Source: Pelodera strongyloides
Lineage: Eukaryota; Nematoda; Chromadorea; Rhabditida; Rhabditidae
Direction: 5' to 3'
DNA length: 64,000 nucleotides
NCBI GenBank assembly: GCA_036852015.1
Contig: JAANDG010000284.1
Coordinates: 115,555 to 179,554 of the forward strand
Positions 12,614 through 24,674 of this stretch are shown one piece after another. Positions within the stretch are counted from its first letter, which is position 1, and each line of letters begins with the position of its first letter. Position numbers and translations under genes: made by a program. The notes beneath the pieces were generated by a model. That model was not told where the DNA came from, did no database searches, and saw only the letters and a list, made by a program, of their open reading frames with translations.

Positions 12614-13809
12614 CAGATTATAGCGAGAAACAGTTCCTTGAGTAACTATATTTGAAATCCAAAACAATTCGCCTTTGATTCGTTTTCCGTACATATCTGG
12701 TTGTTTTAACCATAAAATAAGCATTTATATTTGTCGACTCCATCCTTGTACATTATCTGTTCACGTACATGTCGGTCCTGCCTTATTCTTGAACCATGCA
12801 TTTATAATTCGCGACCTCATTTATGTATGTACATATTTATTATTTGAAAGTAAAACCTGAAAATAAACATTCGGAAACCGAATTTTTGGTTTATTGGGAT
12901 AAAATGCATTCATTGTTAAATAGGGGAATGTCAGCCTGCAAAGAAAACCATGAACTAGCAAACAAATGGGCAATATGTAAACAAAACAAAACGTTCGACG
13001 GAGGCTCAAAAAAGTGAGATACTGAGCACAACAATAATGATTAACGGTTTTTTGAAGCCTTAGATCAAATGTATATGCCTCTAAGGTAGTCTTGCCACAC
13101 AGGGAACCTTTAAATCAACATACAATTGATATATTATAGTGAAGGAACAAACATACAGTAGTCCTTTGCATATTTAATATTTTTTATTTTTTTATATTAT
13201 TTTTTTTTATATTTTTTATATTATTTTGTTTTTATTTTTAATTTTTTGTATTAAATTTTTTATATTAAATTTTTTATATTAAATTAGAATAAGTGTAGGT
13301 TATGGAAAAGATATGCCAAAACAAGAACTCAATATATGGCTCATATGACTACCATTAATTGAATTAGTTATATATGTGCGGACCTATATACTCTAACAGC
13401 TTGGTTAATGAGGTTCATCGTCCACGAACAACGACATGCAAAGGACCAACACAGACCTGCCTCAAGAAATCAGGTTAGACTATACTAAAAATCGGGAGCC
13501 CAACTCATCGTAAATCTCAACTTTTCTAAAGTTCTACTACTCGTAAAAGGCATCCAGAACTTTCTACAGGATAAATTTAGCAGGATGAAGACACAAGAAA
13601 ATGATTATTGGAGTTGAATCCATGCTAAGAAAGTCATGAGCAAAGAAGTAGCTGTCCATATTCCAGGTGTTGAATTACACTTCTCCGAGTCACATACACA
13701 ATAACTGTAATGAAGTTACTTGATTAATGTGTGCTAGGACTGCTCTTCAGATCGTAACAACTTTTCATGGGGTAACGTAAAGAAGCTGACAAGAAAACAC
13801 ACCAGAGCA
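12614..13809. other. 3' flank of NHR 2 and of the convergent ET-like gene
   Basis: No further gene is seen. It holds the NHR 2 poly(A) signal, a T/A-rich low-complexity block at about 13160-13285 with TATATTAAATTTTT repeats, and the likely 3' UTR of the minus-strand gene starting at 14579. Most of the stretch recurs at 16962-18310. Confidence 0.6.
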
Positions 13810-14579
13810 TTAGTGTGCTGCAACGGGGATATCCCAGTATTTCATACAACTGACATCAAAATAACTTACTTTGTGTAGAACCTTGCATCGGTGAATGGGA
13901 AAGTGTGTTCTATCGTATTGCACGTACCGACCTTCGCAGCCGGTTCGTCGAAGTCGAAACAACCACGCGTTACGAGTCGCTCTACAATTTAATGTAGTAT
14001 ACTCTCATATTAGATAAAGCGACCTAGCAAGCAGCTGGTGCTAAAATTATAGGGAATAATTCATAGCTAAATTCAAGGTCCTTTTATTGAAATTTCGTTT
14101 GCAAAGAATTGCTTGCTTTTTACAAATAACAAAAACTGTGTGTTAGCATTTGATCTCTTGAGTTATTTGTCCATAATTGTTCATAATAGCTCACCTCCAC
14201 CTATATCCGTTGTTTGCTTGTAGCAAAACTTATTCTGACAAGTCTCGTAACATGGATATGTAATATTACATTGGAAACATGTGATTAGGGGTTTGTTTCC
14301 TGAAAATTGAATGATTTCCCTCAATGCAATACAACTCTGCTACATACCTGGTCTCGAATATTGTAAGTTAAATCAAATTAAGCTATTAATATGTAAATTT
14401 GTACTATAATTGTTACGGGATCGAAGTGTCTGCACCGCGCTGAAAAGTTTACTCGCCTGTGGCAAAAAAGCCTCTGCAAGGGAATAAATATAGTAACATT
14501 TCGTACCTGATACTCGATTTTGCGCTTCAGCTATTAAAGCACAAGACGATAAAACTAAGACGAAAATAATTTTCGACAT
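13810..14579 (-). CDS. small secreted cysteine-rich protein (ET-module-like), copy 1
   Basis: Four exons on the minus strand, 109 aa: 14507-14579, 14195-14299, 13870-13981, 13810-13849 (TAA at 13810-13812). The protein starts with a clear signal peptide (MSKIIFVLVLSSCALIAEA) and has no other hydrophobic segment, so it should be secreted. The mature part is Cys-rich: TCFQCN, YPCYETC, KFCYK, TRGC, GTCN and NCMKYWD near the end. The spacing resembles the nematode ET extracellular module or a Ly-6-like fold; this is a pattern judgement, not a confirmed domain. TTTTCAG lies 11 bases before the ATG and probably receives a spliced leader. The paralogue at 18311-19125 has identical exon lengths. Confidence 0.82.
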
Positions 14580-14857
14580 TATTGTTTTTCCCTGAAAATA
14601 TTTCTTAAAAATTCAATTATGCAGGATGTAAGGTACCCATTCGGAAAAAAAAATAAGAATTTTTCGACGAGCTACTCATGTAAAGAAATTAAAGAGAAGT
14701 TTTTGAGACATTTCTCAAATCACGGTCGGGTAGCGCAAATTAGCCTCTGCAACGAAGTTAAGGGAGGAAAACAACTGAGACCGATCGAAATATCAGCAGA
14801 GAATGTGGGAAAATAGGATAGCACGAAACAGTATGTGATAAAGGAATTCCGACTCCT

Positions 14858-14992
14858 CAGAGTCGGTATTTTAACTGAACTTTCCATCTCGGAATAGTCG
14901 TATAGTAAAGAAATAGCATGGAAATTCGGAGACCGAGACAATTCCGAGATGGAATTCCGAGATGGACAAGTTCAGTTAAAATACCAACTCTG
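14858..14992. mobile_element. small MITE with TIR CAGAGTYGGTATTTTAACTG
   Basis: A 135-bp insertion. Its ends are inverted repeats of about 25 bp that read CAGAGTCGGTATTTTAACTG inward from the left and the complement (CAGTTAAAATACCAACTCTG, one or two differences) at the right, followed by inner CCATCTCGGAAT repeats. The matching place in duplication unit 2 (about 19395) has no insertion (CTCCTCAGAGCGTTC). A larger element with similar ends lies at 62990-63752. Confidence 0.85.
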
Positions 14993-15265
14993 AGCGTTCT
15001 TGCTTTGAGGGACACGAGAAGCAAATGCACTTGCAGCAAAATGGATACACATATTGGTGTGGAAGAGTAAAACTGACCAAGCATTTTATACCGAGCAAGT
15101 TTATGTATGTTTACTTTGGATGTGGCACTCCACAAATATAGAGAGGTCAGCAAAGAGCATGGAATTGTGTACGTAGTATGTAAAATATGCATTTTTATTG
15201 TTTTCCAAAAGTGAAGTATTGAAGAACTATTTTCTTCATTCGCCAAATATATTTCCATAAAATAT

Positions 15266-15547
15266 TTTTTTTTTTTTTTTGTTTTTTTACGCTTCAAGAG
15301 CGTGCACCTTTATTCAAGGGAGTTCAGAGTACAATTTCAAGGTTTGCTTATGACATGTTCCGCAGAGGTCCTGAGCAGTAGGCGACGAGTTCCAGATGAC
15401 AAATTGCTCGACGTCTTCGGGCTAGGGCCAGGAGGGATCGCCCATGATTCCCTCGCCTGGTGGTGGTTTCAAAGGTGTCACGGGCCGGAATCGAACTCGG
15501 GTCGATTGCGTTAGAGACGAACGCGCTGCCACTGGACCACCAGGCCC
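15266..15547 (-). mobile_element. tRNA-derived SINE
   Basis: Read on the minus strand from 15547 it starts with a tRNA-like head (GGGCCTGGTGGTCCAGTGGC, A-box-like). The anticodon stem GCGTT/AACGC is intact and the triplet in the loop reads TCT. A B-box-like GAGTTCGATTCCGG follows. Then come a tRNA-unrelated body, AATAAA and a poly(A) tail (poly-T at 15266-15288 on the plus strand). It is flanked by AAATAT at 15260-15265 and 15548-15553, and the empty site is preserved in duplication unit 2 near 22140. Confidence 0.88.
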
Positions 15548-15959
15548 AAATATGACAATTTTTAGACTGTAAGACTATGAATGGAACTTCGATCGCATAA
15601 AATTAGTTTTTTTTTTTTTTTTTCGGTTCCTAATTAGCACTACATCCTCATTGAATTTTTTTATTAGAAATTGCTGTACTTTTACTTTACCATAACAATA
15701 TGATTAAGTCCTAAAAGTTTGAATTTAGTAAATCTGGGCTGTAGGCGAGTGACAAGGCAGTCTCGAAGTGTACGTGGGAGATGACCTTGGCTGGGTAGAT
15801 TGGCCATCATAGCAAGAGGGGAAAGGGAGGGAACGATAGAACGCTCTTTAAGGAAGGCAAGTGAGAGAGGACAAAGTCACATCCACACCACCACTTTACC
15901 GGGGCGTAATATGATTGTTGGCCGATGTCTTATGAAGTATTCACCGATATGGTATTTAG

Positions 15960-16961
15960 GATGATGGTGACAAACATTCGCAAAGGGTTCCCATTAATAT
16001 CTGTTATTCATCGGATGCAACTGTGCGAAGTGGAGCGTGTGGCTCTGGCATCACTTCTCCTTTGGACACCACGTGAGTTATGGGAATTTTATCAAACATA
16101 CGCTAAACAGCGGCGTATGCAAATCACCGCTTCATAGGGCACCACGTGAGTTATGGGAAAACACAGAGAAGTTATAGTTCCAAGTTCCAATAATGAATTT
16201 AGATATCACCAGCACTGACGATGAAATACTGCGTGTGGCTCGACAAGAGCGGACACTGTTATTCACATCGCTGCAAGCATTTTATGAGTGAGTTGCTGAC
16301 TAGATATCTGAGTTATGGGAAATCCTAGCACGTTATATTCATTAGTTCGTGTGCTAATAGTGTGTGGTGTGGAGAACACGGCGAAGACTATAAGTCTTTA
16401 TTGAAGATACTGTCGAAGTGCGGTAGTCAATTCCCCAATTGACTCCCACACTGAACCTGCTATGTACAAATCCCAGCACGTTATATTCATTAGTTCGTGT
16501 GCTAATAGTTCATATACGAAAGTGGTAAATGACTCAACATAGACCAATTAGGAACAGGAAATAACTAATGTTTAGATATACGTTTCGAGGTCATTTCCCT
16601 AACAGTTTTGCCGTAGGGCTTCTAACTGCAAGTCTTACCTTTAGTTATTGGTCTCGTTGGCAAAACATTCAAAATAATCTCCAAAGTTCAATTTTAGTGA
16701 ACGGCAACCACCTGTAAAGACGAGTGCCGTTTCGGGGAACTGATGACTTTATTGCCGGCTCTTGAGGTACATTTCTTTGTGTTGCTTTGTTATTTAGTCG
16801 GTTAAACGGCTCGTAAACAAAATATAAATAGATGTATTGTTGGTGACAAACTTCTGTTAATTTCAGACCACGCTGTTCGAAGTGCGCGAGTGTATGATCT
16901 TATTTAAGCTTTTCGATTTCTTCGTAAGCGAGCCTTTGTTTATGAGGTGTTTGACTGTTAG
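15960..16961 (+). pseudogene. truncated NHR 2 copy, exons 9-12 only
   Basis: Copies of NHR 2 exons 9 (15960-16072), 10 (16203-16287), 11 (16698-16766) and 12 (16867-16961), in order, with no DNA-binding domain because the duplication began inside intron 8. Exons 11 and 12 each lack one base relative to the parent (69 for 70, 95 for 96), so the frame is lost. The donor region of exon 9 is partly repeated at 16138-16157, and foreign sequence interrupts the intron at about 16321-16506. Confidence 0.88.
16321..16506. repeat. insertion bounded by 40-bp direct repeats
   Basis: The 40-bp block AATCCYAGCACG...GTGTGCTAATAG occurs at about 16321-16360 and 16466-16506. It brackets about 105 bp not found in the equivalent NHR 2 intron. 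Origin unknown; the bracket could be a long target duplication or a local tandem event. Confidence 0.6.
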
Positions 16962-18310
16962 CAGATTATAGCGACTAACCTTTCCTTTAATAACACTATG
17001 CGTAACCCATAATAACTTACCTTTGATTGGTTTCACGTACAGTCTGATTGTTTTAAATCATAAAAGTAGCATTTATATTTGTTGCCTCCATTCCTGAACA
17101 TTATCTGATTTGTTTCACGTACATGCTTGTCTTTTTTTATTCTTGAACCATGCATTTATAATTGGCGACCTCATCTACGTATGTACATATTTATTATTTG
17201 TAAGTACAACCTTAAATAAACATTCAGAAACCTAATTTGGTTTATTGGAACAAAATGCATTGATAGTTAAATAGGGGAATGTCAACCTGCAAGAGAAAAC
17301 AGTGAACTAGCTAACAAAAAGGTAATATGTAAACAAAACAAAACAAAACTATGGAAACGTTGGAGGCTCACCCATATATTTCGAGAATTTCTACAAAGAA
17401 ATACTTCATATAAAAGGCGTTCATTCACCCGAAACACGAAGGACAAACAAAAAAGTGAGATATTGAGCACAACAATAATGAATAACGTTTTTTGAAACAT
17501 TAGATCAAATACAATGTATCCCAAAGTAGCCTTACCACACAAGAAACCTGTAAATCGACATAAAATTGATACATAATAGTGAATGAACAACATACAACAA
17601 TCTTTACATGTTTAATGTTTTTAATATATTAATATGTAAACACTGACATTTTTATTTGTTTTTCCTTTTTTAATATTAAAACTATTGTCCACCACATACA
17701 ATATGATGCACGACTTTGCACAACCTTAGCATGATTTTCTCTGCATTGACCCGGAATCTCTATGACATGTTTTAGAATAAGTGTAGGTTAGGGAAAAGAT
17801 ATGCCAAAACAAGAACTTAATATATAGCACATTTGACTACAATTAGTCGAATTATTTATGTAAGTACGGACTTCTACTCTAACATTGAGCCTAATAGCCC
17901 AAGAAAAACGATAGGTAACTAAAAGAGCAATATTGAAGAACTATTTTCAAGAAAACAAGATTGGACTATTCTACAAACCGGGAGTCAAACTCATATTAAA
18001 TCTCAATGTAAATTCGAATAGTTTCCAATGTTCTATTACTCGCAAAAGACACCCAGCACCTTCTATGAGGATACCTTGAGCAGGATGAAGACACAAGAAA
18101 ATGATTATTGGAGTTGAATCCATGCTAAGAAAGTCATGAGCAAAGAAGTAGCGGTCCATATTCCAGGTGTTGAATTACACTTCTCCGAGTCACATACACA
18201 TAAACTGTAATGAAGTTACTTGATTAATGTAGAGCTAGGACTGCTCTTTGGACAGTAACAACTTTTCATGGGGTAACGTAAAGAAGCGGACAAGAAAACA
18301 CACCCGAGCA

Positions 18311-19125
18311 TTAGTGTGCTGCTACGGGGATATCCCAGTATTTCATACAACTGACATGAAAAGGACTTACTTTGTGTAGAACCTTGCACTGGAGGACGGG
18401 AGAGTGTCTTCTGTTGGGTTGCACGTTCCGGCCTTCGCGGTCGCATCGTCGTTTTCGATACAACCACGCTTTACGTGTTTCTCTACAATTTAGTGAAATA
18501 CAACCTATCATCTTCGATAAAGCGCCCTAGCAAGCAGCTGGTGTTATAGTGAATAATTCATAACTAATTTATAGTAATTTCGTTTGGAAAGTTGCTTGCT
18601 TTTTACTGTTTGCATTTCAGGAATAACACAAACTGTGCTGTGTGATAGCGTTTCGTCGCTTGAGTTATTTGCCCGTAATTGTTCATAATAGCTCACCTCC
18701 ATTAAACTCCGTTGTTTTCTTGTAGCAAAACGTATCCTGACAAGTCTCGTAACATGGATATGTAGTATTACATTTGAAACATGTGATTAAGGGTTTCTTT
18801 CCTGAAAATTGAATGATCCTTCAATGCAATAAGCATTCGTACTCTAGTTAAAAACTCTGCTACACACCTGGTCTCGAATGTGGTAATTTAAATACAACAA
18901 TTTAAGTTGTTAATATGTAAATTTGTACTATAATTGTTACGGGATCGAAGTATATGTACCGCGCTGAAAAGTTTACTCGCCTGTGGTAAAAAAAAGCCTC
19001 TGCAAATAAGGCAAGGGAGAAATAAAACAATAAATATAGTACCATTTCGTACCTGATACTCGATATTGCGCTTCAGTTATCAAAACACAAGACGATAAAA
19101 CTGCGATGAAAATAATTTTCGACAT
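18311..19125 (-). CDS. small secreted cysteine-rich protein (ET-module-like), copy 2
   Basis: Four exons, 109 aa: 19053-19125, 18697-18801, 18371-18482, 18311-18350. Exon lengths (73, 105, 112, 40) and phases equal those of copy 1. The signal peptide (MSKIIFIAVLSSCVLITEA), all cysteines (TCFKCN, YPCYETC, TFCYK, KRGC, GTCN) and the C-terminus NCMKYWDIPVAAH are kept. Non-cysteine positions of exon 3 differ a lot (ENDDATAKAG against DFDEPAAKVG), which suggests an intact gene under changed constraint. The true start is at 19125; in-frame codons further upstream lie in the 5' UTR, because TTTTCAG occurs about 17 bases before this ATG. No partner or target is known. Confidence 0.82.
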
Positions 19126-19599
19126 ACTTACTGTTGTCTCCTGAAAATTGAATACAATTATGCGAGTTTTCAATATATCGATTGATGAAAAAAATTAGCG
19201 ACGCGTTACTCATGTAAAGAAATTAGGGACAAGTTTTTGAAACATTCCGCAAATCACGGTCGGGTCGTGCAAATTAGCCTCTGCAACGAAGTTAAGAGAG
19301 GAAAACAACCGAGAGAGATCGAAATATCAGCAGAGAATGTGGGGAAAAGAGGGTCGCACAAAACAGTATGTGATAAAGGAATTCCGACTCCTCAGAGCGT
19401 TCTTATTTTGAGGGACACGAGAAGCAAATGTACTTGCAGCAAAATGAATACACATATCCAGTGTGGAAGGGTAAGAAATAACCTAGCATTTTATACAGAA
19501 CAACTTTATGTATGTTTACTTTAGATGTGGCACTGCACAAATACAAAAAACCGCTCAACTTTTCATTTGCTGTTAGAAAGATCAGCATAGAGCATGGAA

Positions 19600-20224
19600 T
19601 TGCGTACGTTTTAGCGACTTGTGACACTGCGTAAATACAAAAAAGAATACTTATCTTTTCATTTTTGGTTGGCAAGAGCGGCATAACAACTTTTCATTCC
19701 GTATGAGATAACGCTTTTTTCTGTTAACATAATCTTTGAAGCTATCTGTTCCAAGTTTAAAAATATAATTGGAAAAAGAGCAATAAATTTGTTTAATTAT
19801 ACACTTAGGACAAGAAATATGTCTCTATGCGAAAGCCGTGAATCGCAAATGCATGCTCTGCAAATCTATTACAATTTGTGGACCTTTAGCTAAGATGCAG
19901 TTGACCATGAGAAAGATGTTCCGACAACAAATATTACTCACTTTCTACACATACTGGCATTCTGCAATATTTGCAGTAGAGTCGCATCTTAACATCAACA
20001 GTTTCACATTCACAGTATATATATTTAGTAAGCAGCAACTTGTTGATGATGACACATCACTGCTAATAACTGAAATTTTGGTCGAAAATGTTGGAAAAGG
20101 GATATTGCTTTGTAGTATATTGATCTTTCAGATGTCTGAGAATGCGAAATAAACAATTTTACAACAAATTTGCGGATCTAGAACTATTGCATAGTTGAAA
20201 GTGCAGAAACGTGCTGCATTGAGA

Positions 20225-20273
<49 letters not shown>

Positions 20274-22060
20274 AATCTAGATTGATGTAGAGAGTCACCG
20301 TGCTGAGTGAGAATATGTGATGTATTTTGAATGATTCACAATCTAGTTCCTTTCCTGCCAAATCCCTCTCCGTATGCGTAAACATGTTCTAGTTAAACAG
20401 CCAGCTACCGATACAATCATATGGTTAATGTATGTTCGGGACAGTAAAAATAAACCAAAATATGTTTTGTGTTATCGAAAAGAGATATCAGAGAAAGAAC
20501 ATTGCATTCGAAGTGTTCAGTGTGGTCACCATCATAAATTTTCTCTGAAAGAATTAGCAGAAAAATAAAATGCAAGTGATACACTAACATGCTTTATGGA
20601 GAAAATTCGAATAAATCCTAATGCTAGCCGCCTAAAGGAAAACTTCACACGTAATTAACAGAAGTAAAGAAGACCCGTCTGACTGTATTCATGACATGTT
20701 TGTTTTGTGCGCCGCAACGGCGTCTTACTGACTAAAACAGTTAGTCATAAGATCGTGAGAAAACCGTCGACGAATTACTCATAACGTTATCTTACAATTA
20801 GACTGTGATTTACACGGTGCATCAGATCATTATATGCATCAGCTCCATAAGTGTTTTTGTGGAAAACTTTAGACCAACTAGGGACGACAAAATCAATGTG
20901 CTCCAATAAAGTACACGTCGCCCGGCAAGCATACAGCTGCGTAACAGCCTTTTATAACATTAAGAATGGTGTGTGAATTTGACAAATACTTACGTAACAA
21001 GGAATACACTTGCAGAAAAAATATTGCAAACAAAAACATTGAATTGGGCAAACGTTGCTGCATTCAAATGTGCCACGGTTACTTTTGCTGAATTTGTATT
21101 CGGGGAATTTGAATGCTTAAAGTTAAAGATTGAAAAATCATCCATTTAAAGTCGCTTACACTCTTATATTGAATACCATTTTAGAATGGTGACCTTTACT
21201 GGATGTTTTGATAATGAAATATGCAAAAGTATCACAATCTGGTTACGGAAAGAAACGATTTGTTGTGCAGTTATGAATTGAAGCGAGATGGTTCTTCTCC
21301 CGTTTATATGTCCTTTCTTGGTTTAGATGAATCAGAAACTTCCCACCTACACACTGTAAACAAACAGACACAGAAAATGACAATTGAAAGAAGGCGAATG
21401 CTTTAATCATTTGCATAAGTTTGTCGAAGCAGAAAGCTGCAGGTTTCATTTTTGTAAGCATGAATTAGAAATAAAGCAGTCATCTAAGAGTGGAGTTGAA
21501 GGAAGGAAATAGTAGTAGGAAGGTATGATATAAGGTACTGCAACCCTGAAGCCACTCACCAAGCCTGCATTGCAGGGAACTGACATTAACCGCTGACTGG
21601 CGAACTAAATACCGTTCTCAACAACTTGCGCAGGCCCTTTACCGATTTCCATTACGTAATATTGTACTCCTCCTAGACGTTGGATGATAAAGATAATGTC
21701 GAAACGTTGCGTAATAATGTTTGCATTCCTGTGGTGCATGTTTGAACAATTCTCCCGGTGCTGGCTGGTACGAGTCATTCATGCTTACCTGTATCAATAC
21801 CTAGTTTACTGACTCAAGTATATTATTGTGAAAATGAGGTACTGTTCGCATATCGTTGACAAGATTCTTATGTAAACATAGTCATTCAGTATGTAAAGTA
21901 ATGAAAAAGGGTGGTTCAGGTATACTTATTAAAATTTCTGCCAACAGCTGTTTATATTGGTAGAATCTTGAGCGGTAGATAAATTGGCACAAAGCGAAAG
22001 ATAGGGGCTCCCCACAATAGATTACGATGCAGTCGTTTGATCTATCTTTCTTTTGAGCGT
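19600..22060. other. 2.5-kb extra segment in duplication unit 2
   Basis: Present in unit 2 and absent from unit 1. It begins with a partial internal repeat (GCACTGCACAAATACAAAAA / GCGTAAATACAAAAAAG). It contains a GA microsatellite (20228-20270) and open frames without recognisable similarity or splice support. Either it was inserted into unit 2 or it was lost from unit 1. I see no gene. Confidence 0.5.
20228..20270. repeat. GA microsatellite
   Basis: A nearly pure (GA)n run of about 42 bp, interrupted once by a C. Confidence 0.95.
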
Positions 22061-22966
22061 TTGCTAGATTAATGAAATATGCATTTTTATTGCTTTCCAC
22101 AAGTGAAGATTCACATTCATTCGCCAAATATAGTTCCATAAATTATGGCAATTTTTAGACTGTAGAACTATGAGTGGAATTTAGATCGTATAAGTAATGC
22201 GAGGTTCCTATTTTGCACTACATCCTCATTTAATTTTTTTATTAGAAATTGTTGTACGTTACCATAACAATATAATTAAGTCCTAGAAGTTTGAATTTAG
22301 TAAATCTGGGCTGTAGGCTCGGAGTGACAAGGCAGTCTCGAAGTGTACGTGGGAGATGACCTTGGCTGAGCAGATTAGTCATCATAGCAAGAGGGGAAAG
22401 GGAGGGAACGATAGAACGCTCTTCAAGGAAGGGAAGTGAGAGAGGACAGTCACATCCACACCAAGAGTGGTATGTTCGGGGAGAAGTTGGAGAAGCAGAA
22501 CAAACAAGAACCGTTGCTATTCAGGTGAGGCCGTAGCTCCCTGCGCAGTCATCAAAGGAAACACTAGAAAGAAACAATAATATCAACTTATCAAGTGTTT
22601 TGGCTCGATGTCTGACTAGTATATTATATCCATTTCACTGTTACAGGCTATTTTTCACAAATCAAGGCAAAAATGACCAAAATATCACATCTTACAACTG
22701 TTGAAGTAATACTCTGTTTGGTAACAACATGCGGTGATATTAAATTATACAATCTAGTTAAGAAACATTTATTAAATGAGCACCCTTGAATAATTGGAAT
22801 GTTTCGCGAAGCTTTCGTGTGGAAATGTATACATAAAAAAAGATGTAGACCAATAAAATTGTTTAGGTCATGTCTCTGGGCTCTACCAATGATTTCTTTG
22901 GTGATTTTCACGGTATCTGTGAACATGTGGTCTATTAAAGAGCACACAAGTAAACTATCTAAATAT

Positions 22967-24674
22967 TCAAGCATTAAGGTTTGCGTCAGGCTGCTTGTCT
23001 GGGTGAGCGGCGGCGAATTCAGGAATTTCGGCCAGAGACTCGTTGATTCTTGACAGAATCGGGAACGAAGACATATCCACATTGAACCTGAACATCAAGG
23101 AGCTTGTGAATCAATTTAAACAAACTCGTTGTGTCAATGGGCTTACTGTAGCATAAATTGGAGCTGTTTGGTCCACATTTTTTCTCTATCGGTTGGACAA
23201 TCGACGCTGACAGTATGAGCTAGTTTATAGAAGAACCAAGTGCAACCAATTATACATTGCTAGTGAGTGGGCATCATTTAAATAACGTAGAAACGTATGC
23301 GCATTGCTTGCGAGGGAACAATAGAAACGGTCAACTAACCTCTTGGCGTTGTAGACAATGCTGGGAATGCATAGGTCGGCCACTGTGATTTCATCTCCAA
23401 CGGAGTACTTGCCAGCGGTCTGTTTGAGAAGACCTTCCAGATCAGTCAGCCCATCGTTCAGCCAGTGGGCCGCCCACTTAACAATAAGTAATTATCGGTA
23501 GTCAGCCACGATATCTACTGAACAGCTCAACCAATTCACAACAAAACAACCCATCGCATAAATAAAAATCATAGCACAAATGTTTAAAATCAAACAATAT
23601 ATTCTACCTTTACTCCTTTGCCAGCCTCCTCTTGGTTGAGATACTTAATCGGACGGAGATTCTGAAGGGGCTGGATTCCAGCACAGATCTGAAACAAGCC
23701 GTTGAATCACTGGATAAAACCTTTGGTTTCAAAAGTTTGCCCGCACGGATCCTAATTTTGCATTGTTGAATAAATAATTTTAACTTCAACAAGCTAAGCA
23801 ATTCTAAGGTACCTTTCAGCGTTCAAGTTTTTGTTGCGTTTCATAAAATATCGCAAGGGGGGCATGATCTACGTTCTCGGCTATACATACCTGAAGGGCT
23901 ACAGCGCGAGCTTTAGCTCTCAGGACGGGGTCCTTGGGCAGTAGATGCACGTTACCAGGGAAAACCTCCTGCAATATTATTTATGGTACAGTAAAGGGAA
24001 TCCAGACATCTGAAAGCTTAAAAGCATAAACTACCTATGCGGAATCAAGTACGTGAAATGACGGGCAAAATAGTATATGTAACAAACCATCAGGCAAAAT
24101 AGTATATGTATGTACTGTTTGTAACTAGGGCCTAAAACCAGCAAAAGGATCATAATATGACATTATATTACAATGAAAAGTCAACAACTTACATCAATGT
24201 ATTCAATAATGGCCAATGATTCGGTAATAGCGTTTCCATTGTGCACAAACGCCGGCACTTTATGCGCTGGGTTTATTGCGCTAAATTCGGGGGATTCCTG
24301 AAAATAAAAGTATTCAACTCTTCGTTCGAAAGACACAGCTTTTGGTTTATTAAAAAGTTAAGATCGTCATGAATGTAAAATCCATAAACTACTGAAAACA
24401 GCATTCCTAAAACATTAAAGAACCCACACAAGCAGCCTTATCCAGAAGGTTGACGGTCTTGTATTCATAGTCAATGGCCTTTAGGTTGAGAGCTGAAAAG
24501 GTGATTTTCTAGGGTTTGATTTTAATTGTTTGCATGTCGAACATTAAAAAATGGTCATGAGATCTGTAGCCAAATTGTGTTCTTACTTTTTAATGGGATT
24601 AAATAGTGGTTACCTATTCTGACTCTCCAAGAGCATGAACTGCGCCAGTAGGAAAACAAGGTTGGCTTGGTCAT
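22967..24674 (-). CDS. GSTZ1: maleylacetoacetate isomerase / zeta-class glutathione S-transferase
   Basis: Seven exons on the minus strand, 215 aa: 24614-24674, 24428-24492, 24193-24297, 23891-23968, 23608-23688, 23340-23476, 22967-23087. The enzyme isomerises maleylacetoacetate to fumarylacetoacetate with glutathione, in tyrosine degradation in the cytosol. The N-terminal thioredoxin-like domain has the zeta signature YWRSSCSWRVRIAL (SSCS about residues 12-15), then NPAHKVPAF and ITESLAIIEYID. The helical C-terminal domain has IQPLQNL, GKYSVGDEITVADLCIP and the end FAAAHPDKQPDA. Length equals the family norm. The ATG lies one base after TTGCAG, a likely trans-splice acceptor. Probable AATAAA at 22768-22773 (minus). 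C. elegans gst-42/gst-43 are the expected relatives. Confidence 0.93.

Larger units (their letters stand above)
11847..15890. repeat. segmental duplication, unit 1
   Basis: The unit runs from the last part of NHR 2 intron 8 through NHR 2 exons 9-12 and the first ET-like gene to the motif CACATCCACACCA. It is repeated in direct orientation at 15891-22463. Unit 1 carries two insertions absent from unit 2: a MITE (14858-14992) and a SINE (15266-15547). Confidence 0.9.
15891..22463. repeat. segmental duplication, unit 2
   Basis: Direct copy of 11847-15890. The junction reads CACACCACCACTTTACC: the end of unit 1 (CACACCA) runs into the start of the next unit (CCACTTTACC). Unit 2 is 2.5 kb longer because of extra sequence at about 19600-22060. 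It lacks the SINE and MITE of unit 1. Its NHR fragment is broken; its ET-like gene is intact. Confidence 0.9.

Noticed and set aside
20374..20568. 64-aa frame with several Cys/His residues (QCGHHHKF)
   Set aside because: No partner exons and no recognised zinc-binding pattern; it lies in the unit 2 extra segment. Left unannotated.
22648..23082. 144-aa minus-strand frame
   Set aside because: It reads GST zeta exon 7 in a wrong frame and continues into the 3' UTR.
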